Positions 43,143 to 52,600 of a DNA stretch of 61,475 bases are shown one piece after another. A program made the position numbers and the translations under genes. The notes beneath the pieces were generated by a model. The model ran no database searches. It saw nothing but the letters and a program-made list of their open reading frames with translations, and had not been told where the DNA came from. Every line of letters begins with the position of its first letter. Positions within the stretch are counted from its first letter, which is position 1. This DNA is from an uncultured Myxococcales bacterium (lineage in GTDB: Bacteria > Myxococcota_A > UBA9042 > DTJE01): the NCBI GenBank assembly GCA_937975765.1, contig CALJUR010000098.1, forward strand, positions 1 to 61,475, given 5' to 3'.

Positions 43143-44868
43143 TCACGAACTCGACGCGGCGGTTCTGGGCCTTCCCTTCCTTGGTCTTGTTGTCGGCGAT
43201 CGGGCGCGTCGGGCCGAAGCCCTCGGCCACCAACCGGTCCGCCGCGACGCCCTGGCCGATCAGGTACTCGCGGACGGCCTCTGCGCGCTTCTGCGACAGC
43301 ACCATGTTCTTCTTGGCGTCGCCGGTGCTGTCCGTGTGGCCCTCGACCCGCAGCTTCTTGATGAAGGCGTTGTCGCGCAGGACCTTCGCCACGTCGTCCA
43401 GGATGCCGAACGACTCCTTCTTGATGACCGCCTTGTTCGTCTCGAAGAAGACCATCTCCAGGATCTCGATCTTGTCGGCGGTCAGCTTGACCTTCTGCGG
43501 CGTGGGCGGCGGGCAGCCGTCCAGGTCGGCCTTGCCGGGGATGTCCGGGCACTTGTCCTTGTCGTCCGGCACGCCGTCGTTGTCCTTGTCCGGGCAGCCG
43601 TTGGTCGCGACCTTGCCGGGCACCTTCGGGCACTTGTCCAGGTAGTCCGGCACCGTGTCGCCGTCCGTGTCCGGGCAGCCGTCGTACTTCGCCGGGCCGG
43701 ACTGCGTCGGGCAGCGGTCCTTCGAGTCCTCGATGCCGTCCTTGTCGGTGTCCGGGCAGCCCAGGAACTCCTTCGTGCCGGGCACGTCCGGGCAGCGGTC
43801 GTCCGGGTCGATGATGCCGTCCTTGTCCGAGTCCGGGCATCCCTGGAGGTCCGCGGGGCCGGGCAGCGTCGGGCACTTGTCGGCCGGGTCCAGGATGCCG
43901 TCCTTGTCGGTGTCCTTCGTGCAGCCGCGGTCGATCTTCGGTTCGTAGGAAACGCCGGCCGTGATGCGGTACGCCGGGCTGCCCCAGCCCTGCAGCGCGC
44001 CGCCGCCCGCCGCCAGCAGCAGTTGCACGTCGCCGACGCGGCCGCGGATGCCGCCCAGGAAATCCAGGGCCGTCGCGTACTTGTCGAACGCGTCGTTCTC
44101 GACGCCGCCCCGGAACTCCATCGTGCCGATGCCTTCCAGTTTCCCGCAGAGGAACGGAACGACCAGCCCGGCCCCGATCAGCAGTTCGTCGCCGACCCAG
44201 AAACCGCCCGAGGTGTCCGGGATCCGCACGTTCTGGCGCAGCCGGTAGCCCAGGTTCACCGCGACGTTCCAGCCGCGCTTCTGGTAGTCCGCGATCAGGG
44301 TCGTGGTGCCGGTCCAGCCGTCGCCGTTGAAGTAGCGCGGGTAGGCCGTCGGGAAGGTCAACTGCTCGGCCAGGGCCAGGCCGAAGCCGCTCTTCCGGTT
44401 CTTCCCGAAGAAGGACACCTTGAAGTCCAGCCGCAGGTCGCCGACCGACATTCCCTTGGCCTGCTTGAGGTTCGCCAGCGCGCCGGTGTCCGGAGGGTTG
44501 TCGCCCGTGGTGTACAGGTAGATCGGCAGGCCCAGCGCGATGTCCAGGTAATCGGTCAGGCCCAGGTTGATGAACAGGTCGCCGACGAGCTGGTTCGTGA
44601 CCGACGCGCCATTCGCGACCCGCGTGCCGGAGGCCCCGTCGACGATGGCCAGCGGGTCCTTGTTCCACGTCAGCAGCAGCCCGCCGCCCACCTTCAGGTG
44701 TCCCGGCTGGTTGCTGGTCTGGATGGCCAGCGTGTCGCCGGGGAACAGCGAGGGCCGGTAGGTATTGGCGTTCACCCGCGGGTTGTCCGCGGCCTGGGCC
44801 GGCAGCGCCAGCAGCACCAGCAGGATCGGCAGGGCCAGCCCTGCCAGGGTCCGGGTCCGGTTCGCCAT
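43129..44868 (-). CDS. OmpA-like outer-membrane protein with TSP3-type calcium repeats
   Basis: A 579-residue protein. A signal peptide (LVLLALPAQA) is followed by a transthyretin-sized beta-barrel domain of about 290 residues. Five thrombospondin type 3-like repeats come next (DTDKDGILDPADKCP, DSDKDGIIDPDDRCP and so on), then an OmpA C-terminal peptidoglycan-binding domain with VEGHTDSTGDAKKN, LSQKRAEAVREYL and NRRVEFVI. It anchors the outer membrane to peptidoglycan. The start ATG 44868 has GGAGG upstream. Confidence 0.9.
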   Translation of the reverse strand: MANRTRTLAGLALPILLVLLALPAQAADNPRVNANTYRPSLFPGDTLAIQTSNQPGHLKVGGGLLLTWNKDPLAIVDGASGTRVANGASVTNQLVGDLFINLGLTDYLDIALGLPIYLYTTGDNPPDTGALANLKQAKGMSVGDLRLDFKVSFFGKNRKSGFGLALAEQLTFPTAYPRYFNGDGWTGTTTLIADYQKRGWNVAVNLGYRLRQNVRIPDTSGGFWVGDELLIGAGLVVPFLCGKLEGIGTMEFRGGVENDAFDKYATALDFLGGIRGRVGDVQLLLAAGGGALQGWGSPAYRITAGVSYEPKIDRGCTKDTDKDGILDPADKCPTLPGPADLQGCPDSDKDGIIDPDDRCPDVPGTKEFLGCPDTDKDGIEDSKDRCPTQSGPAKYDGCPDTDGDTVPDYLDKCPKVPGKVATNGCPDKDNDGVPDDKDKCPDIPGKADLDGCPPPTPQKVKLTADKIEILEMVFFETNKAVIKKESFGILDDVAKVLRDNAFIKKLRVEGHTDSTGDAKKNMVLSQKRAEAVREYLIGQGVAADRLVAEGFGPTRPIADNKTKEGKAQNRRVEFVITEK

Positions 44869-44956
44869 GATGTCCTCCTCCACGATCGGGCCGTCGCGAA
44901 CGCCGCCAGCGAGGCCGCGATTCGCGGTACCGGGAACGTTTCAACCAGGTGGCCGC

Positions 44957-44986
44957 AGTATAATGCCCCCCGCCCCCGTTTGGGAA
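44957..44986 (-). promoter_or_regulatory. predicted promoter of the OmpA-like gene
   Basis: TATACT (44962-44957) with TTCCCA (44986-44981) 18 bases upstream. The plus strand at the same place reads TATAAT (44959-44964) but has no good -35 for the hydrolase gene. Confidence 0.45.
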
Positions 44987-45042
44987 GTTCCGGGCCGGGG
45001 AGTTCCCGGATCCGGCTGCGGTTTCCGGGCTGGGAGGAAGGG

Positions 45043-45822
45043 ATGGACGACGTTCGGGTGGCGGCAGGCGGCAGGTCGGGCACGGCGACGGCGGGAACCG
45101 TGGTGTTCCTGCACGCCTTCCCGCTGCACGGGGGGATGTGGGCCCGGGCGGTCGCGGGCCTGCCCGCGGGGTGGAAGGGATTCGCGCCCCATTTCCCGGG
45201 GTTCGGCGGGACGCCGCCGGGCGCGGGCTCGCTGGACGCGTTCGCCGGCGACGTGCTGGCGCGGCTGGACGCGGCCGGCGTGGACCGGTTCGTCGCGGTC
45301 GGGATGTCCATGGGCGGGTACGCGGCCTTCCGGCTGGCGGAACGGGCGCCGGGGCGGGTGGCCGGGCTGGTGCTGTGCGACACGCGCGCCGCGCCCGACG
45401 CGCCGGAGGCGAGGGAGAGGCGGACGGGCCAGGCCCGGGCGGCGCGCCGCGACGGCATCCGCGGGCTGGCCGATGCGATGGTGCCCGGCCTGCTGTCGCA
45501 GGAGACGCGGCGGCTGCGCCCGCAGGTCGAGGCGGCCGTGCGGGCGATGATCGCGACCGCCGACCCGGAGGGGGTGGCCCGGGTGCTGGAGGCCCTGCGC
45601 GACCGGCCCGATTCGACCCCGCTGCTGGCCGGCCTCCGGGTGCCCGTGCTGGCCGTGGTCGGGGAACGCGACGCCCTGTCCCCCCCGGACGAGATGCGCC
45701 GCATGGTCGCGGCGATTCCCGGGGCGCGGCTGGAGGTCCTGCCCGGCGCAGGCCACCTGTCCGCCCTGGAGACCCCCGACGCCTTCCAGGCCGTCCTGAA
45801 CGCGTTCCTGGCCTCCCTGTGA
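45043..45822 (+). CDS. alpha/beta hydrolase
   Basis: A 259-residue alpha/beta hydrolase. The oxyanion segment is VVFLHAFPLHGGMW, the nucleophile Ser lies in VGMSMGGYAAF, the acid is probably in VGERDALSPP, and the His lies in PGAGHLSALE. Substrate is unknown; relatives include esterases and ring-cleavage-product hydrolases. GGAGG precedes the ATG. It is followed by the radical SAM gene after 62 bases on the same strand, so the two may be co-transcribed. Confidence 0.85.
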   Translation: MDDVRVAAGGRSGTATAGTVVFLHAFPLHGGMWARAVAGLPAGWKGFAPHFPGFGGTPPGAGSLDAFAGDVLARLDAAGVDRFVAVGMSMGGYAAFRLAERAPGRVAGLVLCDTRAAPDAPEARERRTGQARAARRDGIRGLADAMVPGLLSQETRRLRPQVEAAVRAMIATADPEGVARVLEALRDRPDSTPLLAGLRVPVLAVVGERDALSPPDEMRRMVAAIPGARLEVLPGAGHLSALETPDAFQAVLNAFLASL

Positions 45823-45884
45823 GGGTGGCGGCCGCGGGCGACAACGCGTACGATTTCCCGGGAATCCTGCCACGGAGGTTCTTG

Positions 45885-47672
45885 ATGCCCGCCCTTCCCC
45901 GCGACCTGTCTTGCGAGGCCCGCGCGAACGCCGCCACGAAGCCCTGGCGGCCCCGCAACGCGGTCTGGGAACTGACCCTGGCCTGCAACCTGCGCTGCGT
46001 GCACTGCGGGTCGCGGGCCGGGTGGGCCCGTTCCACCGAGTTGTCGACCGCGGAGTGCCTGGATGTCGTGGACCAGTTGGCGGACCTGGGGGGCGAACTG
46101 CTGACGCTGTCCGGGGGCGAACCGCTGCTGCGCGAAGACTGGGACGCCATCGCCAGGGCGGCCGTCGGGCGGGGCCTGACCGTCAACATGGTCACCAACG
46201 GCACCTGCGTGGACGAGGCCGCGGCAGGCCGGGCGGTGCAGGCGGGCCTGTGCAACGTCGGCGTCAGCATCGACGGTCCCGAGGAGGTCCACGACGCGAT
46301 CCGGGGCCGGGGCGCCTTCCGGGCGGCGATCCGCGGCATCGGCCGCCTGCGCGATGCCGGCATGAGCGTCGCCGTGCTGACGACGGTGCACCTGTGGAAT
46401 CTGCCCTGGCTGGAGGCGACCCGCCTGCTGGCGATCGACCTGGGGGCCCGGCAATGGCGCCTGCAACTGGGCAAGCCCATGGGGTCGCTGGCGGACCACG
46501 ACGAGATGACGCTGCGTCCGCGGCAGATCCCCGGGCTGGTCCGGGAGATCGTCCGCATGAAGGCGGCCGGCGGGATCCACGTCGCGGTGGGCGACTCGAT
46601 CGGGTACTGCGGTCCGGGCGACCGGGAACTGCGAGGCCGGGGCTGGCGCGGCCGTCCCGAGGCGTGGCACGGCTGCCAGGCCGGGCTGCAGGCGATCGGC
46701 ATCGAGAGCGACGGCGGCATCAAGGGCTGCCTGTCCCTGCAGGCCCGCGACGGGGACCGCGACCCGTTCCGGGAGGGCGGCCTTCGCCAGGCGTCGATGG
46801 CCGAGTGGTGGTTCCGGCCCGGCGCGTTCCCCTACAACCGCGAGATGGGCGCGTCCGACCTGACGGGTGCCTGCCTGCGCTGCCGGCACGCGGCCCGCTG
46901 CCGGGGCGGGGCGAAGTGCGTGTCCGCCGCCTTCACCGGTGCACTGACCGAGGATCCGTTCTGCGAGACCCGGATCCGGATGCTGGAGGCGGCGCCCGGG
47001 GTGCGCGAGCGGCTGGCGGCCGGGGCGGCGGCCGCGGCGGCGGCGGTCGTGATGGGCCTGCCCGGCTGCTTCGAGACGGACGAGACGAAGGGCCCCCGGG
47101 ACGTCGTGACGGACGCGGTCGAGGTGGTGTCGGACGCGGCGCCGGACGTGGCACAGGATGCCGCGCAGGAGGCCGCCCCGCAGGACCCGGGCGCGCCCGA
47201 CGTCGTCCCGGTCGATCCGGGCACGGACGCGATCGACTGCAGCCAGGTGTGCTGCATGTGCGACTACGGCGTCATCCCGGACGACGTCTACCAGGCGTGC
47301 TGCGTGGCGCCGGCCGACGTGCCGCCGGTCGACCCGGGCGCGCCCGACGTCGCCCCCGTCGATCCCGGGGTTCCCGACGCGGTGCCTGCGGACCCAGGCA
47401 CGGACGCGATCGACTGCAGCCAGGTGTGCTGCATGTGCGAGTACGGGGTCATTCCCGACGAGGTGTACCAGGCGTGCTGCGTGGCGCCGGCCGACGTGCC
47501 TGCGGCCGACGCACCTCCCGAGGCGGCCGACTGCGCCTCCCAGAAGTGCCTCAGCGACCCGGCATCCGTCCCGGCCGCGATCTTCGACGAGTGCTGCGCC
47601 GGGCCGTGCACGCCGCCCCCGTGCTGCGAGTGCGACTACGGCGTGCCGCCGCCGGAGCAGTGCTGCCGCTGA
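45885..47672 (+). CDS. radical SAM/SPASM enzyme fused to a lipoprotein-like Cys-rich repeat tail
   Basis: A 595-residue protein. Residues 25-300 form a radical SAM core with Cys34, Cys38 and Cys41 (ACNLRCVHC), LTLSGGEPLLR and MVTNGT. Residues 325-370 hold a SPASM/twitch-like Cys set (ACLRCRHAARCRGGAKC, then FCETR). In the same frame follow a hydrophobic run with lipobox-like end (AAAAAVVMGLPGC, Cys395), an acidic Ala/Pro/Asp-rich linker, and a Cys-rich region with two near-identical motifs, DCSQVCCMCDYGVIPDDVY and DCSQVCCMCEYGVIPDEVY. A third degenerate copy ends CCECDYGVPPPEQCCR. SPASM enzymes typically modify peptides. The tail could be a built-in substrate, a metal-binding domain or a membrane tether. 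The ATG has GGAGG six bases ahead. Confidence 0.85.
   Translation: MPALPRDLSCEARANAATKPWRPRNAVWELTLACNLRCVHCGSRAGWARSTELSTAECLDVVDQLADLGGELLTLSGGEPLLREDWDAIARAAVGRGLTVNMVTNGTCVDEAAAGRAVQAGLCNVGVSIDGPEEVHDAIRGRGAFRAAIRGIGRLRDAGMSVAVLTTVHLWNLPWLEATRLLAIDLGARQWRLQLGKPMGSLADHDEMTLRPRQIPGLVREIVRMKAAGGIHVAVGDSIGYCGPGDRELRGRGWRGRPEAWHGCQAGLQAIGIESDGGIKGCLSLQARDGDRDPFREGGLRQASMAEWWFRPGAFPYNREMGASDLTGACLRCRHAARCRGGAKCVSAAFTGALTEDPFCETRIRMLEAAPGVRERLAAGAAAAAAAVVMGLPGCFETDETKGPRDVVTDAVEVVSDAAPDVAQDAAQEAAPQDPGAPDVVPVDPGTDAIDCSQVCCMCDYGVIPDDVYQACCVAPADVPPVDPGAPDVAPVDPGVPDAVPADPGTDAIDCSQVCCMCEYGVIPDEVYQACCVAPADVPAADAPPEAADCASQKCLSDPASVPAAIFDECCAGPCTPPPCCECDYGVPPPEQCCR
47221..47499 (+). repeat. two 102-bp direct repeats, 177-base period, encoding Cys-rich motifs
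   Basis: Copies at 47221-47322 and 47398-47499 are nearly identical at DNA level and encode the DAIDCSQVCCMC to ADVP motif twice. The distance of 177 bases (59 codons) keeps the frame. The sequence between copies is a PVDPG-rich spacer. Confidence 0.85.
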
Positions 47673-47688
47673 TCCTCGGCCCGTCCCG

Positions 47689-47976
47689 TCAAGGCAGCCG
47701 CGTCCCCATCGCCTCGGCCAGGTGCCTCGGGCACAGGTCCGTCGGGTCCCCGGAGGCCGCCCGCGCCTTCCCGCACTCGGCGCACGACTCCGCGGCCCGC
47801 TGGGCGTCCCCGATCCGGGCGTGCCCCAGGGCCTCCCGGGCGGCTCCCGCCGGCGACGAATCGTCCCTGGCCTGCACGTACGGGTTCCAGCCCGGCGTCT
47901 GCAGCAGCCGGTTGACTCCCTCGTTCACCCGGTGCTTCCTGGCGCGCCGGCTGGCGGGTGCCTGCGGGTCGTCCAT
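47689..47976 (-). CDS. small zinc-ribbon-like protein, unknown
   Basis: A 95-residue, basic, soluble protein. A Cys/His set near the C-terminus (CAECGKARAASGD then LCPRH) gives CX2C and CX2H, compatible with a zinc site. The ATG 47976 has a strong GGGAGGGG upstream, and the gene follows the outer-membrane barrel gene by nine bases on the same strand. No family was recognised. It ends 16 bases from the stop of the convergent radical SAM gene. Confidence 0.6.
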   Translation of the reverse strand: MDDPQAPASRRARKHRVNEGVNRLLQTPGWNPYVQARDDSSPAGAAREALGHARIGDAQRAAESCAECGKARAASGDPTDLCPRHLAEAMGTRLP

Positions 47977-47985
47977 GTCCCCTCC

Positions 47986-49473
47986 CTAGAACGACAGCGA
48001 ACTGCGCGCCAGCGTCCGGAGGTTGTAGTTGTTGCCGCAGTCCTTCAGGTACTGCGTGCGGGTGTACGAGACCTCGACGCCGACGCGCCACGCCCCGCCG
48101 ATCGCGTAGTGCACCGCCCCGTACGCCGACAGGTTGTACAGGCGCGGCGGGGCCTTCGGGTTGTAGATCGGCAGCAGGTCCTCGTCGTACGGGTGGTCGA
48201 TGCCGGCGCCCGCATACAGCCGCCAGTCGGCCGAGGGCTTGCCGGTGATCTGCCCCCACCCGCCGATCGTACGGATCGACCGGACGTTGAACCCCGCCGG
48301 CGTCGTTTCGGTCGCCTTCGTCCCGGTGATGGCCACGCCCTGCAGCACGCCGGCGAAGAAGGTGTTCACGTTGGCCCCGCCGAAGAACTCGCCCATCACC
48401 TCGACGTACTTCGTCACCAGTTTCAGGTCGACGTTGGCCATCCAGAGGTCGACCTCCTTCGATCGCAGTTCGTTGCCTTCCTTGGGCGCCCCGTCCTTCC
48501 GATCGACGACCTTGCCCGTCGCCGGGTCCAGGTACCGCTTCACCTTCTCGCGGCCCCAGACGCCCGACACGCCCCACCCCAGGCTGACGTCCTTCGCCAG
48601 CCGGTGCTGGCCGCCCAGGCGCGTCATGAAGAACGGGATGTTGCTCCACTCGCCGTCGCTGACGTGGTCGTTCACGGTGTCGGTCAGCACCTCGTTGGAC
48701 CCCATCGGCCGGTTGGCGGACAGGTCCCACTGCAGGCCCGCTCCGCGAACCGTCAGGCGCACCTGCGGCAGCCGGATCCACGGGTTGCCCGACGTCCCCA
48801 GCGCGATCCAGTTCGCGGTGTCGGGGAACAGCGGCGCGAAGATGCCGAAGTGCTGGCCGGCCAGCAGCGTCACGTGCTTTCCGTCCAGGCTGACCCACGC
48901 CTGCTTCAGCCGCATCAGGGGCGAGTAGGCGGCGCTGCCGCCGGTCACGAAGCCGCCGACGAAGTCGAACTCGATGCGGGCGTTCAGGGCGGCGCCGCCG
49001 AGGATGCGCGGCCAGTTGACGTGGACGCCGATCGGCGAGCCGCGCACGGACATGCTGAACGAGTCCTCGTCGCCGTTGATGGTCCCCTTCGGCTCGACCC
49101 AGGCCAGCCAGTCGCTGATGTACGGCGTGGTGGTGTCGAAGTAGGCCAGCAGTTCCAGCTTGCCGTACAACTTCAGGCTGACGCCGTTCTGGAACCGGAA
49201 GAGGAACGGCTCCTGCAGGTGCATCGTGTCGTCGGGCGGCGCGGGCGGCGACGGGACCCGCCGGACGGCGTCCAGCACGGGGGCCGGGGCGGCCGCAGCC
49301 GGTGCCGGGGCGCTCTCTGCGGTGGCGGTCGCCGCCGCGGCGGATGGCGCGTCGGCGGTCGTTGCCGTGGCAGCGGCAGCCGTCCCTGCGGGCGGGGGCG
49401 CCTCCTGTGCGCGGACCAGGGCGGGCAGGAATCCCGCGCACGCGGCGACCAGGGCGATGTCTCGCGTCCTCAC
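47986..49473 (-). CDS. outer-membrane beta-barrel (porin-like) protein
   Basis: A 495-residue protein with a Sec signal (AACAGFLPALVRAQ) and an Ala/Pro/Thr low-complexity linker up to residue 75. Amphipathic beta strands then run to the end (SLKLYGKLELLAYFDTTT, HVTLLAGQHFGIFAP, GVEVSYTRTQYLKDC). The C-terminal residue is Phe, as needed for BAM-dependent insertion. The length suits a 16- to 18-strand barrel. The transported substrate cannot be told. Confidence 0.75.
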   Translation of the reverse strand: MRTRDIALVAACAGFLPALVRAQEAPPPAGTAAAATATTADAPSAAAATATAESAPAPAAAAPAPVLDAVRRVPSPPAPPDDTMHLQEPFLFRFQNGVSLKLYGKLELLAYFDTTTPYISDWLAWVEPKGTINGDEDSFSMSVRGSPIGVHVNWPRILGGAALNARIEFDFVGGFVTGGSAAYSPLMRLKQAWVSLDGKHVTLLAGQHFGIFAPLFPDTANWIALGTSGNPWIRLPQVRLTVRGAGLQWDLSANRPMGSNEVLTDTVNDHVSDGEWSNIPFFMTRLGGQHRLAKDVSLGWGVSGVWGREKVKRYLDPATGKVVDRKDGAPKEGNELRSKEVDLWMANVDLKLVTKYVEVMGEFFGGANVNTFFAGVLQGVAITGTKATETTPAGFNVRSIRTIGGWGQITGKPSADWRLYAGAGIDHPYDEDLLPIYNPKAPPRLYNLSAYGAVHYAIGGAWRVGVEVSYTRTQYLKDCGNNYNLRTLARSSLSF

Positions 49474-49506
49474 GTTCCCTCCGGTTGGCCTGGACCTGCG
49501 GGACCG

Positions 49507-49536
49507 ATCCTATCCGCGAAGAGGCCGGGAACCCAA
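49507..49536 (-). promoter_or_regulatory. predicted promoter of the porin-like gene
   Basis: TTGGGT (49536-49531), an 18-base spacer and TAGGAT (49512-49507), about 35 bases before the start codon. Confidence 0.4.
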
Positions 49537-49607
49537 GGCGGGGGCGATCCGGGGCGTCGCGGGACCCCCGGGCCGGATCGACCGGGGCGTCGGGGAGGGG
49601 CGCGGGG

Positions 49608-52600
49608 TCACGGGCACAGGTTCGGCAGCCCGGGCGACGGCGGCGTCAAGGCGGACCAAACGCGGCCGTCCCGCCGAGCGCTGCCGGCGCACCGCTGGAT
49701 GCTGTTGGGGATGCCGACGGTGCTGCCCAGGCCTCCCCACTCGTCGACCTGCAACGATTCGGGCCCGGTGCCCAGCAGCACGGCCAGCAATTCGGCGTCA
49801 TCCGCCTGGCCGGTGTCGTACACCAGGGCGTCGATCAGGCCCAGCGACGTCAGGGACGAGTTGGCCGGGAAGGCGGAGGCCGAACCCTGGTAGATCGCCG
49901 TCGCGTCCTGTCCGTTCTGGATCACGTTCGTCGCGACGCCCCCGGTCCCCGTCATCAGGATGGCCGGCGTCGGGACGACCCCCGCGCTGCCGGCCAGGAT
50001 CAGCCCGTTCGCGTCGGCCGTGGCCGCGATATCGAACGAGCCGTAGGACAGGTTGGTCGACCCGTTCCACAGGACCAGCACGTAGTCGCTGACCGTGACG
50101 AAGGGAACGCCGGTCGCGATCTCGACGAACTCGGCCGTGTCGGTGCTGGGCTGGTCCGCGTCCTGCTCGTTGATCACCAGGTGGATCACGGTCAGGTACA
50201 GGGGGGCGCTGCGTCCGGCCGGCACGTCCACCTGCAGCGGTTGCACCCCCAGCGGGATGTCGTCGGACGCGTTCGTCACGGTGATCATCGCGTCGGACTG
50301 GGTCACGAATGCCTGCGGCGCGTACCCGACCAGGACCCCCGTGATGGCCGACAGCCCCTCGCCCGTCAGCACCAGCGCCGCCCCGTGGGCCAGCACTGCC
50401 GGCTTGAACGACAGTTCCAGGACCTCCACCGACGTGGAGGCGGACCCGTACGTGCCGGCCGTCACGACCAGCGTCTGCACGCCCGTCGGGGTTCCCGAAG
50501 CCACCGCCGGGATCTCCAGGGAGTGGTCCGACACGACGGTGACCGGCTGCACGATGCCGCCGATCGTCACCTCGGTGACCTCGGTGAAGCCCCGTCCCTG
50601 CACCGCCAGTCTCGCCCCCCGCGGCACGACCGCGTAGTCCGTGCCCTGGACCTCCAGGGCGTACTCGACCTTCATCAGGCCGGCGTTCTCGACCTGGTAC
50701 CCGTCCTCGGAACCGTCGCTGCCGGCGCCCGCGTTGCGGTCGCAGTAGACCCAGTTCAGCCCGTTGTCGCCGCTGTAGCGTGCCGCGTAGTCGTACGGTC
50801 CCGGGTACGGCCGGATCGGGATGTCCGACCAGTACTCGTCGTTGTTCGCCTCCCAGGACGGCGAGTCCGGGCCGTAGCCGGTGTTGGGCACGGAATTCGT
50901 GAAGGCCCATCCGTTCGCCGGGTCCGGCACCGTGCCGTGCGGGCCGACGCCGATCTCCGCGCGAAGCGCGGGGTACGCGTCGGTATAAGGGCTGGCAGTG
51001 GTCACGCCGTCCACCCAGGCCCGCGAGTAGATCGGGAAGAACGTCCCCTCGGTGCCGATGACGGTGTCCGGCCACTGCAGCCGGCACCATCCCACCTTGA
51101 CGAAACAGGATTCGTCGCCGGCGCAGGCCGGGTCCCAGCAGTCCGCCAGGCCGTTGTTGTTGTTGTCGCTGCCGTCGGTGCACGCGGTCTCGGGGCAGAT
51201 CGGCACCGTGTCGCAGCCCTGAACCGAGCAGTCCCAGGTCTCGCCGAGGCACTGGCCCTGGCCGTTGCAGGTATCCTGCGCGGTGCAGGGATTCCCGTCG
51301 TCGCACGGGGCGGTCGTGAACGTCGAGACGCACCCGGTGGGGGGCCCGATGGAGGTTTTCCCGGCCGTCGTGCCGGTGCCGTCCGGCATGCAGGCCTGCG
51401 CGATGCACGGGTCGCTGTTGTCGCACAGCGAGTCGTCCGGCGCGTAGATGCAGTCGCCGGTCTCCAGGTCGCACTTGTCCACGGTGCAGTCGAACCCGTC
51501 GTCGCACACCACCTCGACGGGCCCCACGCACGCCCCCGTCACGCAGACGTCGCCCGTCGTGCACGGGTTGCCGTCGTCGCAGGCCGCGCCGCTGCCCGGC
51601 AGGTGCAGGCATCCCTCCGTCGCGTCGCACACGTCGTCGGTGCAAGGGTCCTGGTCCGCGCACGACAGGTCGTACGGCTGGTACTGGCAGCCGGACAGGG
51701 GGTTGCACCAGTCCATCGTGCAGTCGACCCCGTCGTTGCAGACGACCTGCGTGCCGGGCATGCACTCGCCGTTCAGGCACTGGTCGTCGTCGGTGCAGAA
51801 GTTGTTGTCGTCGCAGCGCGCGGTGTTCGGCGGGTTCTGGCAGCCCTGCTGCGGGTCGCAAACGTCGTCGGTGCAGGCGTTCGCGTCGAAGCACCGGGTC
51901 CCGTCGGGCGCGTGCACGCATCCGCCGGGAACGTCCGGCTGGCACGAGTCCACGGTGCAGTCGATCGTGTCGCTGCAGTCCAGGAAGCCCGTCCCGACGC
52001 ACTGGCCCTTGAAGCAGACGTCGTTCGGGGTGCAGGGGTTGCCGTCGTCGCAACCGCCCTCGATCGGCACGAAGCGGCAGCCCAGGTCCGGGTCGCAGAC
52101 GTCCTGCGTGCAGACGTTCTCGTCGTTGCACATCCTGTCGTCGGGCTGGTGCGTGCACCCGGTCGCCGGGTCGCACCCGTCCAGCGTGCAGTCCCACGGG
52201 TCGGTGCAGTCGATCGCCGTTCCGAGGCACTGGCCCGCCGCGCAGGTGTCCTTCCCGGTGCAGGCGTCCCCGTCGTCGCACGGCGCCGTGTTGTAGGGGA
52301 AGTAGCAGCCGTCGAGGGGGTCGCACAGGTCGTCGGTGCAGGGGTCCTCGTCCATGCAGGGCAGGGGCGTCCCGGCAACGCATCCGGCGGCCGCGTCGCA
52401 CGTCTCGCGCCCGTTGCAGATGTCGCCGTCGTCGCAGATCAGGGGCACGCCGAGCCGGCATCCGGACGCCGGGTCGCACCATTCCTTGCCGTTGCAGGCG
52501 TTCGCGTCGTCGCACACCACCGGGGCCCCCACGCAGGCCCCGTCCGCGTCGCACGCGTCGCCCTTCGTGCACGCGCTGCCGTCGTCGCATCCGATCCCGG

